64,000 nt of DNA, taken from contig JAKSIM010000003.1 in assembly GCA_024398845.1 (NCBI GenBank), positions 1 to 64,000 of the forward strand. Reading direction: 5' to 3'. The notes beneath the pieces were generated by a model. The model saw nothing but the letters and a program-made list of their open reading frames with translations, had not been told where the DNA came from and searched no databases. A program made the position numbers and the translations under genes. The stretch is from Fibrobacter sp. GTDB taxonomy: Bacteria > Fibrobacterota > Fibrobacteria > Fibrobacterales > Fibrobacteraceae. Each line of letters opens with the position of its first letter. Position 1 is the stretch's first letter. Shown piece after piece: positions 23,885-35,500 of the stretch.

Positions 23885-25327
23885 CTAGAACTGGTTAATA
23901 AAATCCCATGTGGCCGCCGGAACCCAGGACTGGAACTGGCCCGGATCCTTGTGGTCCCAAATGTGTCCGCCATTCTGCGTACACCAACGCACCGGGAAGC
24001 GCGGGTCCACATCCTTGTAATCGTAGCACACGTGCGGGCCATTACCTCCGTATTCCTGAGCCTGTTCCTTTGTAGCGTCCTTGCCTTCGGCACTTGCGTA
24101 CTTCAAAGCAGTGTTACGAGCGGCACGGCCCATTTCGGGGCGGCAAAGATCGTCTTGCAGACCAAGCACGCCCATCCAGGCAATCGGCTTGCCAGAATGC
24201 TGCGGTAGCCAAATATTCACTTCGGCAGTTTCGTAAACGGCAACGCCGCGAAGCACATCTTGGCGATTCCTAGAAAGCCCATTACTGAACATGGAACCGT
24301 AACTGAAGCCCGTCGAGAACACGCGCGAAGAGTCAATGCAGTAGTTGGACTGCATAAAGGCCAAAAGTTCATCGAACAGCGTGTAGTCATCTTGACCCCA
24401 CGGGGCCTGATCGCCGTTACCTTCCGGAGCAATGAAGATGGTCGTCTTTTCGGTATCGAGGGGCTTCAAGCCATAGTAGCCCTCTTGCTGGACGCCTCCG
24501 GCCCAACCGCCCATGCAGTGCATGCCAAACACCAAGCGGTAGGGCTTGTTGTTGTCGTAGTTGTCGGGGACATCTATGCGAACCGTACGCTCGCCCTTGC
24601 TCCACGGGAAATCCCAGCTGCCGCTCTTGGGAATATTGCCCGGGGCAGCCTTGCCGCAACCGCGAGTCGGCACGGGTTCATTCTTGAGGCCCCAACCAAA
24701 CTCATATTCAGGTTCAGTGCCCTTTGGCTTGGTGAGAACCAATTTAACATTCGTATCCAAATTAGCAAGCACTACATTGAGGGTGTCAAATCCTTCGGCA
24801 ATTACCAGAAAGCTTTCGCCCGTACCTTCTTTTTTAAGTCCGTGAACCGTCGGGGTTCCAAAAGAGGAGCCGTAGGTGCCACGAGCTGTAAATTTAAGGT
24901 TCTGCACAGCGGAGCCCATTTTGACGCGGGCAAAATAAGTACCCTCGGCCTTTACGAATCCGCGAAGATCCACAACGCCAGCCCCTTCAAGGAACTTATT
25001 CATAACGCGATTACCCACAGCATCAAAAATCTGGACCAGAACTGGAGCAGAATTTGCCTGCAAAAACGAGAGAACGCCATTCTTAACGCTAACGTACCCA
25101 GGATTTGCAACTCTTTGCAAACCCATAGTAGTCATTTCAGTATCTCGGAGAGTAAATGCGCCTACACCGTCTGTTGTGGTAGAAAAGCCCAAATCCGGCA
25201 AGCTTACGAAAGCGTCCTTGACTCTTTTTCCCTTTTCGTCAAAAACCTTCCCCGTTAAAATAAAGGCATGCGCCGTCGAGGCCATCGCAATCGCGATGGT
25301 TAATCCAAACATGAAAGAATACTTCAT
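23885..25327 (-). CDS. Secreted CE1-type esterase (feruloyl/acetyl xylan esterase-like)
   Basis: A 480-residue exported enzyme that probably removes feruloyl or acetyl groups from plant xylan. Signal peptide 1-22 (ending AHA), a carboxypeptidase-regulatory-like beta domain at about 23-75 (FILTGKVFDEKGKRVKDAFV), a short beta module at about 80-190 (SAPVLVQIFDAVGNRV), then the alpha/beta hydrolase from about 240: VFGMHCMGGWAGG (oxyanion side), FSTGFSYGSMFSN with the nucleophile Ser, and a C-terminal His in NGGHIWDH. GFSYGS varies from the usual GxSxGG. A clear AGGAGG precedes the ATG. The beta module sits before the catalytic domain, not at the C-terminus where T9SS sorting domains usually lie. 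Confidence 0.85.
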   Translation of the reverse strand: MKYSFMFGLTIAIAMASTAHAFILTGKVFDEKGKRVKDAFVSLPDLGFSTTTDGVGAFTLRDTEMTTMGLQRVANPGYVSVKNGVLSFLQANSAPVLVQIFDAVGNRVMNKFLEGAGVVDLRGFVKAEGTYFARVKMGSAVQNLKFTARGTYGSSFGTPTVHGLKKEGTGESFLVIAEGFDTLNVVLANLDTNVKLVLTKPKGTEPEYEFGWGLKNEPVPTRGCGKAAPGNIPKSGSWDFPWSKGERTVRIDVPDNYDNNKPYRLVFGMHCMGGWAGGVQQEGYYGLKPLDTEKTTIFIAPEGNGDQAPWGQDDYTLFDELLAFMQSNYCIDSSRVFSTGFSYGSMFSNGLSRNRQDVLRGVAVYETAEVNIWLPQHSGKPIAWMGVLGLQDDLCRPEMGRAARNTALKYASAEGKDATKEQAQEYGGNGPHVCYDYKDVDPRFPVRWCTQNGGHIWDHKDPGQFQSWVPAATWDFINQF

Positions 25328-25461
25328 ACAACCTCCTTATATTCTTTCATGGTATAAAATATTTCCGCAAACTTCTAAACCCTCTTCGCCGCATTCATTT
25401 TTCGTGGATAATTCATCCACAAGAACACATTCGCTTTTCAAAAAAAAATTACATTAAGCAC

Positions 25462-26541
25462 ATGTACCCCCTTTTGCAAAAAGTCCTTGATTCCGAGCCC
25501 TCCGCTACACAGGGTAGTCCAGCGTTCCGTCTAAGCCCCGCCGAGGCTCTCGATATTTTAAAAAAAGCCCCGTGGACCGAAGTCGTCGAAGCCGCCGACC
25601 ACGTACGTCAACAGCGCCTCCCCGGAAATCGCGTAGGCTACACGGCTTTCCGCATTGTGAACTACACCAATGTTTGCGAAGTGACTTGCAGTTTTTGCAG
25701 TTTCTGCCGCCCGGAACGCAGTCCCGAAGCGTACGTACTTAGTTTAGACGAAATTCGTCAAAAGACTATTGAGGCAAAGGCAAAAGGCGCAGACCATATC
25801 TTTTTGCAGGGAGGCGTCAACAGGAATATTCCGCTGACCTACTATACCGATGTTTTAAAGATGCTCACGCAAGAGATGGGCGTCAAGGTTCGCGGGTTTT
25901 CGCCAGTAGAACTCGTGCGCATTGCGGAATTCAACAGCATCTCCTTGGACAAACTTCTTGACATTTTCAAGGAGGCCGGTCTCAGTTCCGTCCCGGGTGC
26001 AGGCGCCGAAATCCTTTCTGACCGCATGCGTGAATTTTTGAGCCCACGAAAGCTCTCTGCACAAGAATGGTGCAACGCCATGGCCGCCTGCCACAAGAAG
26101 GGCCTCCCCGGCAGCGCGAACATCGTATTCGGGAGCATCGAGACGCCCGAAGAAATCATAGAGCATCTGGAATACGTCCGCAAAACGCAGGACATTGCCC
26201 GCAACGCAGGCGCCGCCGGATTCAAGAGTTTCGTCGTCTGGACGTTCCAGCCGCAAACAGACAAATTCCCCATCCGTCATGTACGCGGTGACGAATACCT
26301 CAAGTTGCTGGCCCTTAGCCGCCTGTACCTTGATAACATCGACCACATCGAGGTTTCGCTCCTCGGGATGGGACTTTCGCTGGGCGAACTCGGGCTCCAC
26401 GCTGGCGCCGATGACATCAACAGCATTGTCATCGAAGAAAACGTCCTCACAAATCATGGACTCACGAGTATCGAAGCCGCAGAAAGTTTTATCAAAAACG
26501 CAGGTTTCGTCCCCTACCGTCGAAGCCTCAATTTTGACTAA
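25462..26541 (+). CDS. mqnC: Radical SAM enzyme of futalosine menaquinone pathway (cyclic dehypoxanthine futalosine synthase-like)
   Basis: A 359-residue radical SAM protein. The cluster motif CEVTCSFCSFCR (CX3CX2C) sits near residue 71 in NYTNVC, followed by EAYVLSLDEIRQK, IFLQGGVNRNIPLTYY, SSVPGAGAEILSD and WTFQPQTD, the order seen in MqnC. MqnC closes the ring of dehypoxanthine futalosine. The related MqnE and CofH share much of this pattern, so the exact step is less sure than the family. The organism would then make menaquinone by the futalosine route, as needed for fumarate respiration. No other mqn gene is in the window. No good ribosome binding site precedes ATG 25462. Confidence 0.82.
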   Translation: MYPLLQKVLDSEPSATQGSPAFRLSPAEALDILKKAPWTEVVEAADHVRQQRLPGNRVGYTAFRIVNYTNVCEVTCSFCSFCRPERSPEAYVLSLDEIRQKTIEAKAKGADHIFLQGGVNRNIPLTYYTDVLKMLTQEMGVKVRGFSPVELVRIAEFNSISLDKLLDIFKEAGLSSVPGAGAEILSDRMREFLSPRKLSAQEWCNAMAACHKKGLPGSANIVFGSIETPEEIIEHLEYVRKTQDIARNAGAAGFKSFVVWTFQPQTDKFPIRHVRGDEYLKLLALSRLYLDNIDHIEVSLLGMGLSLGELGLHAGADDINSIVIEENVLTNHGLTSIEAAESFIKNAGFVPYRRSLNFD

Positions 26542-26561
26542 AATCCCCTAAAAAAGAACAT

Positions 26562-26586
26562 ACCTCAGTCCTTTGGGAACTGAGGT
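26562..26586 (-). terminator. Terminator of the 18-codon gene, possibly bidirectional
   Basis: Perfect arms ACCTCAGT / ACTGAGGT with an inner CC/GG pairing. On the minus strand a TTCTTTTTT run follows after four bases. It lies about 35 bases past the stop of the small gene and about 20 past mqnC on the other strand. Confidence 0.7.
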
Positions 26587-26619
26587 CATTCTTTGGCGCA
26601 TTTATTGGTTGATTACAAC

Positions 26620-26676
26620 TTACTTGGCGTATTTCTTAAAGCTTTTCACCAAGATAGCAGCGAGGATGCAGTACAT
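26620..26676 (-). CDS. Very small basic peptide gene (18 residues)
   Basis: An 18-codon ORF, MYCILAAILVKSFKKYAK. A textbook ribosome binding site AAAGGAG lies seven bases before the ATG. A promoter-like pair (TTGAAG, about 16 bases, TATATA, near 26760-26795) lies about 90 bases upstream and a hairpin terminator follows. The peptide has a hydrophobic first half and a lysine-rich second half, so it may insert in or lie on the membrane. The 5' leader is AT-rich. I know no family for it. Function could be a toxin, a membrane-complex subunit or a leader peptide; a noncoding RNA is the main alternative. The rest of 26542-26915 shows no other gene. Confidence 0.5.
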   Translation of the reverse strand: MYCILAAILVKSFKKYAK

Positions 26677-26915
26677 CGTTTTCTCCTTTTTTTTAACCAT
26701 TTTTTAGGCTTTTTTTTAACGGCGCCAATATTAATAATTTTTTACTACCGCTGCAAGGGAAAAAAGTATATATATTTATTAATTTACGCTCTTCAAAAAC
26801 AGGTTTCAAGTTTCTCATTTTACAAAGCGTCAGAAACCCTTATAGGGCGGTAATTTACGCAAGTTTGACATAAACAAAACAACGCCGAGAGAGCAAATTT
26901 GGTAAATTTCTGCTT

Positions 26916-28730
26916 ATGAAACGTTTTTTGCTGTTTTTTCTCTCTTTAGTTGCCTTCGTAAGCGCTCGCCCAAGCCTCCAGGTTGATACAGAGCGTATTG
27001 AAGCTGGCAAAACATTCCATTTACAGCTCATTATGCCCATACAGGAACTCCCCGAAAACAGAGGAGTCCCCCAGCTAAACGCCCACAACGGATTTACCCT
27101 GCTCGGTCTCGACAGCGCCGATCAAGTGATTCGCCCCGGCATGGAAGACATGTTCGAAGCATTTTTTGGTGGCGGAAGCCGTGCCTACAAAGCACGAGTC
27201 TATTCTTTTAACGTGAGAGCCCCCAAAAAGACCGGCCAAATTGACGTTGGCCAAATCACCTGGGAAATTGACGGCGAAGTTCAAACTATAAGTTCACGAA
27301 TTCCGGTAAACGTGCAAAAGTCCTACAGCGATGACGCCATTACCGTAAGCCTCACCCCCAGCAAAAAATCCATTTACGAAGGCGAACAGTTTAGCGTCAC
27401 ACTCGGTTTCCACACCTACGAGCACTTTGAAGGCGGTCTGCAAGCGACCGATATGAATACCGGAAACGATTTCATCGTTCACAGGAGTGACCTCGCCAAT
27501 ATGGAGTTCAAACCCGTTGAAGGAGCCCGCCGCGAAATGCAGGCCAGTGCCAAGTTCGCCTGGCTTAGCCCCACCAAGTCGGGCAATCTGCAAATTCCGC
27601 CATTCAAATTCAAGTACAATAAGCGCGGCGAGCCCAAGGTCGTCGAAGAGAAAAAGCAAATGGGCGGCATGTCATTTACCAGCCGCAGCGTTCGCCAGGA
27701 ATCCATTGAAGACGAGGCAACTTCCCCCATTATTAATATTAACGTAAAGCCGCTCCCCACCGAAGGGAAACCAGCCAACTTCTCGGGCATGGTTGGCGAC
27801 TACAAGTTCACAGCCGACTTTGACCGCACCCAATTAAAAGTGGGCGAAGCTTTAACCCTCGCCATCAACATCAAGGGCGACGGCACGCCAGGTACCATAA
27901 CTGACCCAAAGCTCCCCGACTTTAGCGACTTCCGTTCCGTGCCACCCGAAAACAACATTTCCAAAAAAATCACTGGGAACAAGGTCGTCACCACCAAGGA
28001 TATCAAGGTATTCCTCTACCCCAAAAAGAAGGGTACTTTTGAAATTCCCGAAATTAGTTACTCCTGGTTCAATCCTAGCAAAAAGAAGTACGAAACCGCA
28101 GTGGCAGGGCCCTGGACTATTAACGTCGAAAAGGGCGATAACGCCGCCGAAGCCATATTCCAGTCACCCGCAGCCGTCACCGGCCCGGTCGCAGTGCAAA
28201 AACAAGAAATCGAATCCCTCGGTTCCGACATTCGCTTTATCCATGCGGTAACGGGCAAAGCCTATTCTAACGCCCCGCACAGGAACATCCTTTTCTGGAT
28301 TCTCTTTGCCGCGGCAATCCCGTTCTACTTTATTGTTTCGGCCATCATCACCAGCCGTCGCAAATACAATAACGACGCCGCCCTGGTTCGCAAAAGCAAA
28401 GCCAACAAGATGCTCAAGGAAAAGTTTGCAAACGCCCGTGCAGCGCTACAAAAGGGCGAAGGCAAGGCTTTCTTTGCGGCCCTCGAGAACGGCCTCATCG
28501 ATTACCTGAGCAACCTTACGAATCTTGAATTCAAGGGCATGACCCGCACGCAAATGAAGCAGGAACTCGAAGCTCTCGGCGTAAAGCCCGAAACGATTGC
28601 AGCAATTGACAGCTGGCTCGAAAAGTGCGCTTTTGTGCGTTTCGCCCCTGTAAGCGCCACCACCGAAGAACAAGCCCAAATGCTCAAGGAAGTTGAAAAA
28701 CTTTGTGAAGGCCTTGGGATTTTGAAATAA
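26916..28730 (+). CDS. batD: BatD family protein
   Basis: A 604-residue envelope protein of the Bat (Bacteroides aerotolerance) group. A signal peptide (MKRFLLFFLSLVAFVSA) is followed by repeated immunoglobulin-like beta domains (ADFDRTQLKVGEALTLAINI near residue 305 is a typical BatD repeat entry), one membrane helix near 455 (ILFWILFAAAIPFYFIVSAI) and a cytoplasmic helical tail (EKFANARAALQKGEGKAFF). Bat proteins often act with MoxR ATPases and VWA proteins (BatA/BatB); those would be outside the window or elsewhere. It stands two bases before the batE-side ORF, so the two form an operon. Confidence 0.85.
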   Translation: MKRFLLFFLSLVAFVSARPSLQVDTERIEAGKTFHLQLIMPIQELPENRGVPQLNAHNGFTLLGLDSADQVIRPGMEDMFEAFFGGGSRAYKARVYSFNVRAPKKTGQIDVGQITWEIDGEVQTISSRIPVNVQKSYSDDAITVSLTPSKKSIYEGEQFSVTLGFHTYEHFEGGLQATDMNTGNDFIVHRSDLANMEFKPVEGARREMQASAKFAWLSPTKSGNLQIPPFKFKYNKRGEPKVVEEKKQMGGMSFTSRSVRQESIEDEATSPIININVKPLPTEGKPANFSGMVGDYKFTADFDRTQLKVGEALTLAINIKGDGTPGTITDPKLPDFSDFRSVPPENNISKKITGNKVVTTKDIKVFLYPKKKGTFEIPEISYSWFNPSKKKYETAVAGPWTINVEKGDNAAEAIFQSPAAVTGPVAVQKQEIESLGSDIRFIHAVTGKAYSNAPHRNILFWILFAAAIPFYFIVSAIITSRRKYNNDAALVRKSKANKMLKEKFANARAALQKGEGKAFFAALENGLIDYLSNLTNLEFKGMTRTQMKQELEALGVKPETIAAIDSWLEKCAFVRFAPVSATTEEQAQMLKEVEKLCEGLGILK

Positions 28731-28747
28731 GGATGCGGAAGGATTTT

Positions 28748-29515
28748 ATGATGAACAAATTGATGACGTTGATTTTTGCGGTAGCCACATTTACGGCAGC
28801 TGCCTTTGCCGGCGAAAACTGTGCCGGTCTAGAAACCGGTTCCAAGGCTTACCAGGAAAGCGATTTTGAACGCGCCATTGACGAATGGCGTACCTGTGTC
28901 GACAACGGCATGGTCGACGCCGACCTTTACTACAATCTCGGCAACGCATACTTCCGCAACGGCAACCTCGGCTTTTCCATCTTTTATTACAAGCAAGCCC
29001 TTCGCCTCCGCGCTAGCGACGAAGATATTTTGCACAACCTCAAATTCGCCCAGGCTATGACCAAGGACAAGGTGGACGAAGACGAAGAAGAGAACCCGAT
29101 TCTCGCCGGACTCTTTAAGGCTCACCATTTTCTTTCGCTAAAAGTCCAGCTGCTCGTACTTCTCGCCATTTTCTGGATTATCGCCATCATTTGCATAGTC
29201 CGCCGCCTAACCGCAAGCGAAAAAAGCAAGAACGTTTGCACTGGAGCCGTATTTGCATTGACCGCAGTCTTCTGCGTGATTGGAGCCAGCGCCGCTTACA
29301 AGATCTTTGTGATTGAAACCGAGATTACCGGCGTCGTTACCGCGAAAAACGCCGACGTCACCAGCGCCCCAAGCGATAAATCTCAAACACTCAATACCCT
29401 ATCCGAGGGCACAAGCTTCGAAGTTCTCAACACACAAGGGAATTTCGCCGAAATTCGTCTTGGCGAAAAGGTCAAAGGCTTTGTAAAGCTCTCTGAAGTG
29501 GGAATCGTCAAGTAG
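28748..29515 (+). CDS. BatE-like TPR and SH3 protein
   Basis: A 255-residue protein: signal peptide, TPR region (DADLYYNLGNAYFRNGNLGFSI, the classic Bat TPR) at about 55-95, two membrane helices (LLVLLAIFWIIAIICIV and a second near 170) and a C-terminal bacterial SH3-like domain (VVTAKNADVTSAPSDKSQTL). This layout fits BatE. AAGGA is placed for ATG 28748, so the earlier in-frame ATG at 28733 is less likely. It ends 18 bases from the 3' end of the convergent sprA-like gene. Confidence 0.82.
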   Translation: MMNKLMTLIFAVATFTAAAFAGENCAGLETGSKAYQESDFERAIDEWRTCVDNGMVDADLYYNLGNAYFRNGNLGFSIFYYKQALRLRASDEDILHNLKFAQAMTKDKVDEDEEENPILAGLFKAHHFLSLKVQLLVLLAIFWIIAIICIVRRLTASEKSKNVCTGAVFALTAVFCVIGASAAYKIFVIETEITGVVTAKNADVTSAPSDKSQTLNTLSEGTSFEVLNTQGNFAEIRLGEKVKGFVKLSEVGIVK

Positions 29516-29533
29516 ACGTTCTAGCTAACGCAA

Positions 29534-32500
29534 TTAGTTAAATCTGAGCATCAAGGCAATTTCGAATTGCAGGATTTGCCTTAGGTGCGGAGTTTCATCG
29601 TCCAGTTTTTCGTGAATCTGGCGGTATTCAATGTAACTGCTCATCGAAGCAATCTTATTGAATGTGTAGGCGGCGCTCGGACGCACGAACCATTCATGTG
29701 TACGAGAAGGAACTGTACGGTCCGTCAACTCCAACTTGGGATTAAAAACGACTCCATAAGCGCCAAAGTCACGATACACGCCATCGGTGCCACTTTCCTT
29801 ATTCCACTTGTCATAGCCCTGTTCCGGGTCATATTCCTTGCGGATAGTCTTGTTATAGTCGTAACCTGCAGTAAGCTTCAAATCAATGTCGTTTTCAAAC
29901 TTGAAGTACCACTTAAAGAAGTGGAAGCCGCGCTTGAGTTTGAGCGGGTACGAAATGGTAAAGTCATTACCAATGTTAAAGGCAAAATCATTATAAAGCG
30001 ATGTGTGAATCCACGGAGTATCCCAGAAGTAATCTGTAGTATCCGCGCTATTCGAGGTTGTATCCGGCCAGCTCGGGGATCCAATGACTTCTTCCTTGGG
30101 CCTACGGTCCGTTGATTCAATCTTCATACGAACGCTATTCTCGATGCGCATATTCTTTTGTGTCAAGAACGTCACGCGAACCAGCGGGTTAAAGTTCCAC
30201 TGGTAACTCCAGGAATCTTCGGCGCTCTGGAACGGACGCACCGTAGTCGTTTTGGTAAAGTCAGTTCTGTGGCTTGCGCTTACACTGCGGAACGAATTGA
30301 GGAACGAAATGCGCTGGGCAAAGTTCGGGACAGTCACAGCGACACCAATCTTGGGCCACACGGTAGTCGTATCAATGTACAGCGGGTATTCTCTAGATTG
30401 AGCAAAGTCCTCTTTCCATTGCAAGTCACCCGTTATGCCAATATCCCAAATCGGAAGCGTAATACCCGTTGCAATTTGGAACTGACGAGAAACGCTATGA
30501 CGGAAGTTTCCTTGATAAACAAGAGTATCTACATGATGGTTACGATATTCTGCAAAGTCCCTATAGTCGTCGCGATCGTCAAGGCCCATATCACCCGAAA
30601 CAATATTCCAGAAGCCACGATTACGGTATCCGTTGCCAAAGCCTAAACCATAAAGGTAATACTGCAACGGCGTAACATGCTGTTCTTCGTATAACTGGGC
30701 AAGCGTAAAGTTTTCGCCAATAGTATTCGTCGAAGCGTTCCAGTTAAAGCGGATTTCACGCCACTTGATTTTTTCGAGAGCCTTGGCTATCGCATTTTCT
30801 TTACCAAAGCTATTGGCAAGATCCATAATCTTAAAGGTCGGACTAAACTCAAATCGGTTCATTTGCGATATGGTCCAGTAGTTCTTTTCGATTGTGGTCT
30901 CGTCCATAATGTTAAAATCATCGGGAATCGTTTTTTGCTGAACAAATTCCGAAGAGAATGCCGCATTAAAAGGCAAGAACGGAATCAAGCGCGGATTAAA
31001 CGCAATCTTAAACTGCTGGCTTCTATTGCGTTCGTTCCTCAAAATACCATAAGTACGGCCATATTCACGATGGCCTACGCTATCAACTCGGTAGAAGGCC
31101 GTCGTATCGTAACGAATGGTATATGTTTCTGGATTCTGCATGTTAATGACGAGCGTATCGCCATTATCCTTAATCTTCGCAATGGTATCGCGAGGAACCA
31201 CCACCAAACTATCACGAGAAACATAGACTTTTCTATCGGTATGGTCATAGTCAAAAATGTAGTCGCTCGCAAATAGCCCGCCTTCATCAAAAGTAAAGAA
31301 GTTTTCCTTCACGAATCCTTCGCGGTCGCCACCGCCAAACATGTCACGGCGAATATTCAAGGAATAGCTTGTAGAGAGGAACGACAGTATATTCCAGCGC
31401 ATGTTCAACTTGTGGTTCAAATCGGCGGTATAAGTAACCACCTTATCGACCTGCGGTTCCACATAGTTCGGGTCACGATCCTGGTCAACCTGGCGCACAT
31501 AGTTAAAGTCAAACAAGGTCAAGTCAAATGTTTGCGGCCACGGTTCAAATTCCGTTTTGGCAAAAGCCTTTACAAAAGCATTATTGGACGAAGCGAGAGA
31601 TTCAAACGGCTTGAGTTTGAACATACTGAACGTGCCCAACTTGTACTCCAAAATCGTATGGTACGAATACGTGGAATCGGCACTCGAAGTCGCACGGCCT
31701 TCTGATTCGGTATACGAATAGCTAAAGGCGGGGCGTTCCAAGAACACCTGCGAAAGGACTTCACCCAGTTTGGTATCGGCCGCTACATAGTCCTTACTAT
31801 AGCTAATGCTAAAGTTCTTGCTACGCTTGTATTCTTCGTAACCCTTAGATTCGCCCTTATCTCTTAGTTCATTTTCTTTTCGGTTCGAAGTGACGGCCAA
31901 ATCATTCTGGAACATATCCCCGGTCAAATCCGAGAAACTGCTGCGGTGAAGGATAATGTCGTCTGTAGGTTTCATGTACGGGCGCTTGGTCGAGCTGTTA
32001 TAACCAAGGCTCAAAGGAATATGGAAACCAAGGCTATCGTTCAGGAATTTATTCAAGCTAACGTTAATGTCGGCCGCAAGGTCTAACTGGGAGGCAGCTT
32101 CAGAAAGCTTGGGCTTCGGGGAACCGCCCGTAGACGAGAGCGTTGCAAAGTTTCCATCTTGATAGCGCACCTTACCCGACAACGAAATAAAGTCTGCGAA
32201 ATTCACCTGGGCGCCAGTACGTGCAGCATAGCCCCATTCCGTATCCATATCGGAGAGGCGCAAATCGTCAATCCAGAAGGTACCTTCCAAATCAGAGGGG
32301 TCAGCACTCGAATCAGCAATAATCACAAAGCGCATCCAGTCAATGCTTGTGATAGACGGATTACCGACCAACTTCATTTGCTCTTCACGATCACCATCGA
32401 GTTTTTTAACGGTTGCTTCGGTAAACGGAGGACGACGGCCAATCTTCATATCGGAGAAATCCGATATATCCATAGCAAAGGCATTATCGAGCCAGTTCTG

Positions 32501-35500
32501 TTCGTGGCAATCCTGCGGACGCTCCGACGAAGAGCATTCAAAGTTCACCGGACGGAAGCTCCATTCATAGTAGTCGCTGGAACCCTCTAGCGAGCCTTCA
32601 CCGAATTGCAAGGCAAAGCGCACCGGCACCTTTTTCGCTGCGGTCTGGTAATGTATTTCTAGTTTCAGGGACTTGTACGCCGAGAAATCTTTTTTATCCG
32701 TTTCAAAAATGCGAGTCACGCCAACTTCTTGACCAGGCGACATATTGTGGTAATCAAGAACCAGCGCAGTTTCTTTCATCGGGGCGTTAGTTTCGGAATC
32801 GCGTTCTGTTTTGGTATTCGGCGATTTAACATACACGTTGGAGTTTTCGCGGTTATTAATTGTCGTTACCTTAACATAAGTTGTATCGCGAGTATCCGTA
32901 GATTCCGTAATGTTCGTTTCAGCACCGTTGATTTCGGCAATCTGGGAATTTTCATTGGTGCTGGTTTTGTAGTAATCCGCCACCGTGGTTTCTTCCCAAG
33001 CATTACCCACAACACCCAAGCTCACAATTTGAACCTTGGCCTCGGAGACCCCAGGATTAAGCTTACCAACCCACAAGCGAGTGAACAGAGCTTCTGCCAA
33101 AATGGTCTTGTAGTCACTACCCGTCGGAGAGACAATCGTATCATACTGGTTCAGCGGAATACGCCACTTGCGCCAACCGTTCTTCAATTCTTCAAAGTTT
33201 GCAGGGTCAGTATCGGAGAGGTCAATGCGGTAACGGACAAAGCTAATGTCCATATCCAAAGAACCATTCTTGTTGATATCTTCGGTATCGTACGAGCGTT
33301 CTCCGGAGTTGTTTTCGGTACCGTTAATTTGTACCGGCGGATCACTTTCATCTTCCAAATCGTCGTCGTAATTATCGCGGGCAATATCCGTTGTTGAGGC
33401 ATCGGAATTCAATGTGCTGTAATCCGTATAAACGCATTCCGAAATACGGCAGTCCCATTTTCTAAGAATTTCATCGGAACCGGTGCGTCCATCCAAGCCC
33501 TTATCGTGAAGTGCCGTCGTTGATCCAAGTTCATTTTCACCATCGTAAGTGCCGTTCGGTTCCATACCGCTCACAGAGATATCTTCACTGAGCAAACCCA
33601 AATCGAGGTAGAGAGAACCCACGTTACCACGGGCAACCACTTCGATGTACTTCATGTCGCTCAAATCCTGGTAGTAATTGCTGTTCGGGCGCATAACGCC
33701 GCCCCAGGATTTACCCGCCAAATTGTCATTTGCACGGAGCGTCATCTTTAGCACGGTAAGATGCTGGTTATCGACATCGGAGTTACCCACGTTCGGGTAA
33801 ATGTACTTGTAAAGTTCCGTATTATTGCTATGCCAAATAAACTCACCCTGATGGCGATAGTCTTGTTCCGGAATATACGTTGCAGCATTAGAAGCTACAC
33901 CACCCGGAGGAGACGCCGGATACCAGGAAAGTCTGGAAAGCGGATAAGTCAAACCGTTCGCCGTTGATTCAAAATCTTCCACAAGCGCTTCGGCGTCGTC
34001 ACTCGTATTGGCATTATGGCGGCTCGCAGCAAATTCCGCTTCGAACTGCCAGCTAGAGGCCGCCTGCGTATTAATACCCGGAATCTTGTTAACGAGGTCC
34101 GTCAAAGCCTGCACCGTATCTTGCAAGCGGAGGTTCATTCCCCAAAGGAAGCTGTTGAACGGTTCATTACCGAGAGTAGGAGTTTCGGCGGTCGTGCTCT
34201 GGCTCTTGTACAAAGCGGTAACACCAAACAAGGAACCTGTACCGAACCCGTAGCGTTCCAGCGGGAGTTCCGCACGAGCGCCAAGCAATAGCTTGTTGTC
34301 AATTTCGAACAGCGGCTCGCATTCAAACGTCACCTTGATTTCCTTATTCGGGTCAAGGGCTCGTTCACTCAAAAGTTCAATCTGGCCAAGTTCATAGTTC
34401 ACTTCGTAGTCGGTACCACGAATAAGCTGTGTAGAACCAGCCATCAATTTTTCGGTTCCCGGAGAAATATCCATGCAAGAACCTGCACTCACAGAATAGC
34501 TGGAGTTCGGGTCACGGACGCTAATAGTAGAATTGCGGCGCTTACCAACCGATTCAAAGTGGTAACGGCTCGTATAACGATTCAAGTTATAAACCGGAAG
34601 CGTATACAGCTGAGCCATAGCATTGGAGGTATCCAAATTGCGCAAAGGCTCTAGGCATCGAGCTTTAGCGGTTTCCATGGGATTCTTATCGTTCTTGTAT
34701 ATATTGTCTTTATACGATTTACAAGGCAACCACATTTCACCCGTATAATTACCCGAAGCATCCTTCTTGAAGATGGTAGCATCATTGACCAACGGACTAC
34801 CCGTGGTAGAGTCCGCGAGTCCCAAAGTCTTGAGGAACGTTCCTGTTACGCCGGACTTATTCTTCATGCGCAAAACAAAGCCGCTACTATTGGATTCCGA
34901 GATGCCCACGGAGTAAACGTTACGAAGCATCAACTTGTCAATGTCGGTCAGTTCCGAAAGCGTCGCATCCCACTGGATAAGCACAACCTTTGAGCCATCG
35001 CGAATGGTCGTACCAGTGCGGTCGGTACCATCGTTACTCCAGCTCGCAGCAATCAAAGTGTTGCGGTTCACACCATTGATTTTAAGAATACCCGTTTTGG
35101 AGTCGTAGGTAAATTCACTCGACGGAATCTCGACCAGGCGCTCCACTTTTTTTTCAATTGTTTTATTATCCGGCGAAATATAAACCACCGTAATATTTTC
35201 AAACACGTCCTTCGAGGAATTCAACGCACTGCGTTTGTACAACTTAAGGTTTGTCGCCGGATAACTTGAAGTGGTTCGCCCCAAAACGGCATTTTCAATA
35301 TAATTGTTTCGCGCTTCGTGATTCAAGAAGTAATAGCGGTAAGCAACGAACTGCTTATCGAGAATCTGGTATTCCGTTTTGGTTTCGCTAGCATTGATGG
35401 TATATTCTTCTTGGCTGCCACCATCCTGAGAGGCAATCGTCGTGAGACGCCAGTCTCCGAGTTTCCAGTCGGCTTTGATACCGAACAGGCCCTGGTGGTT

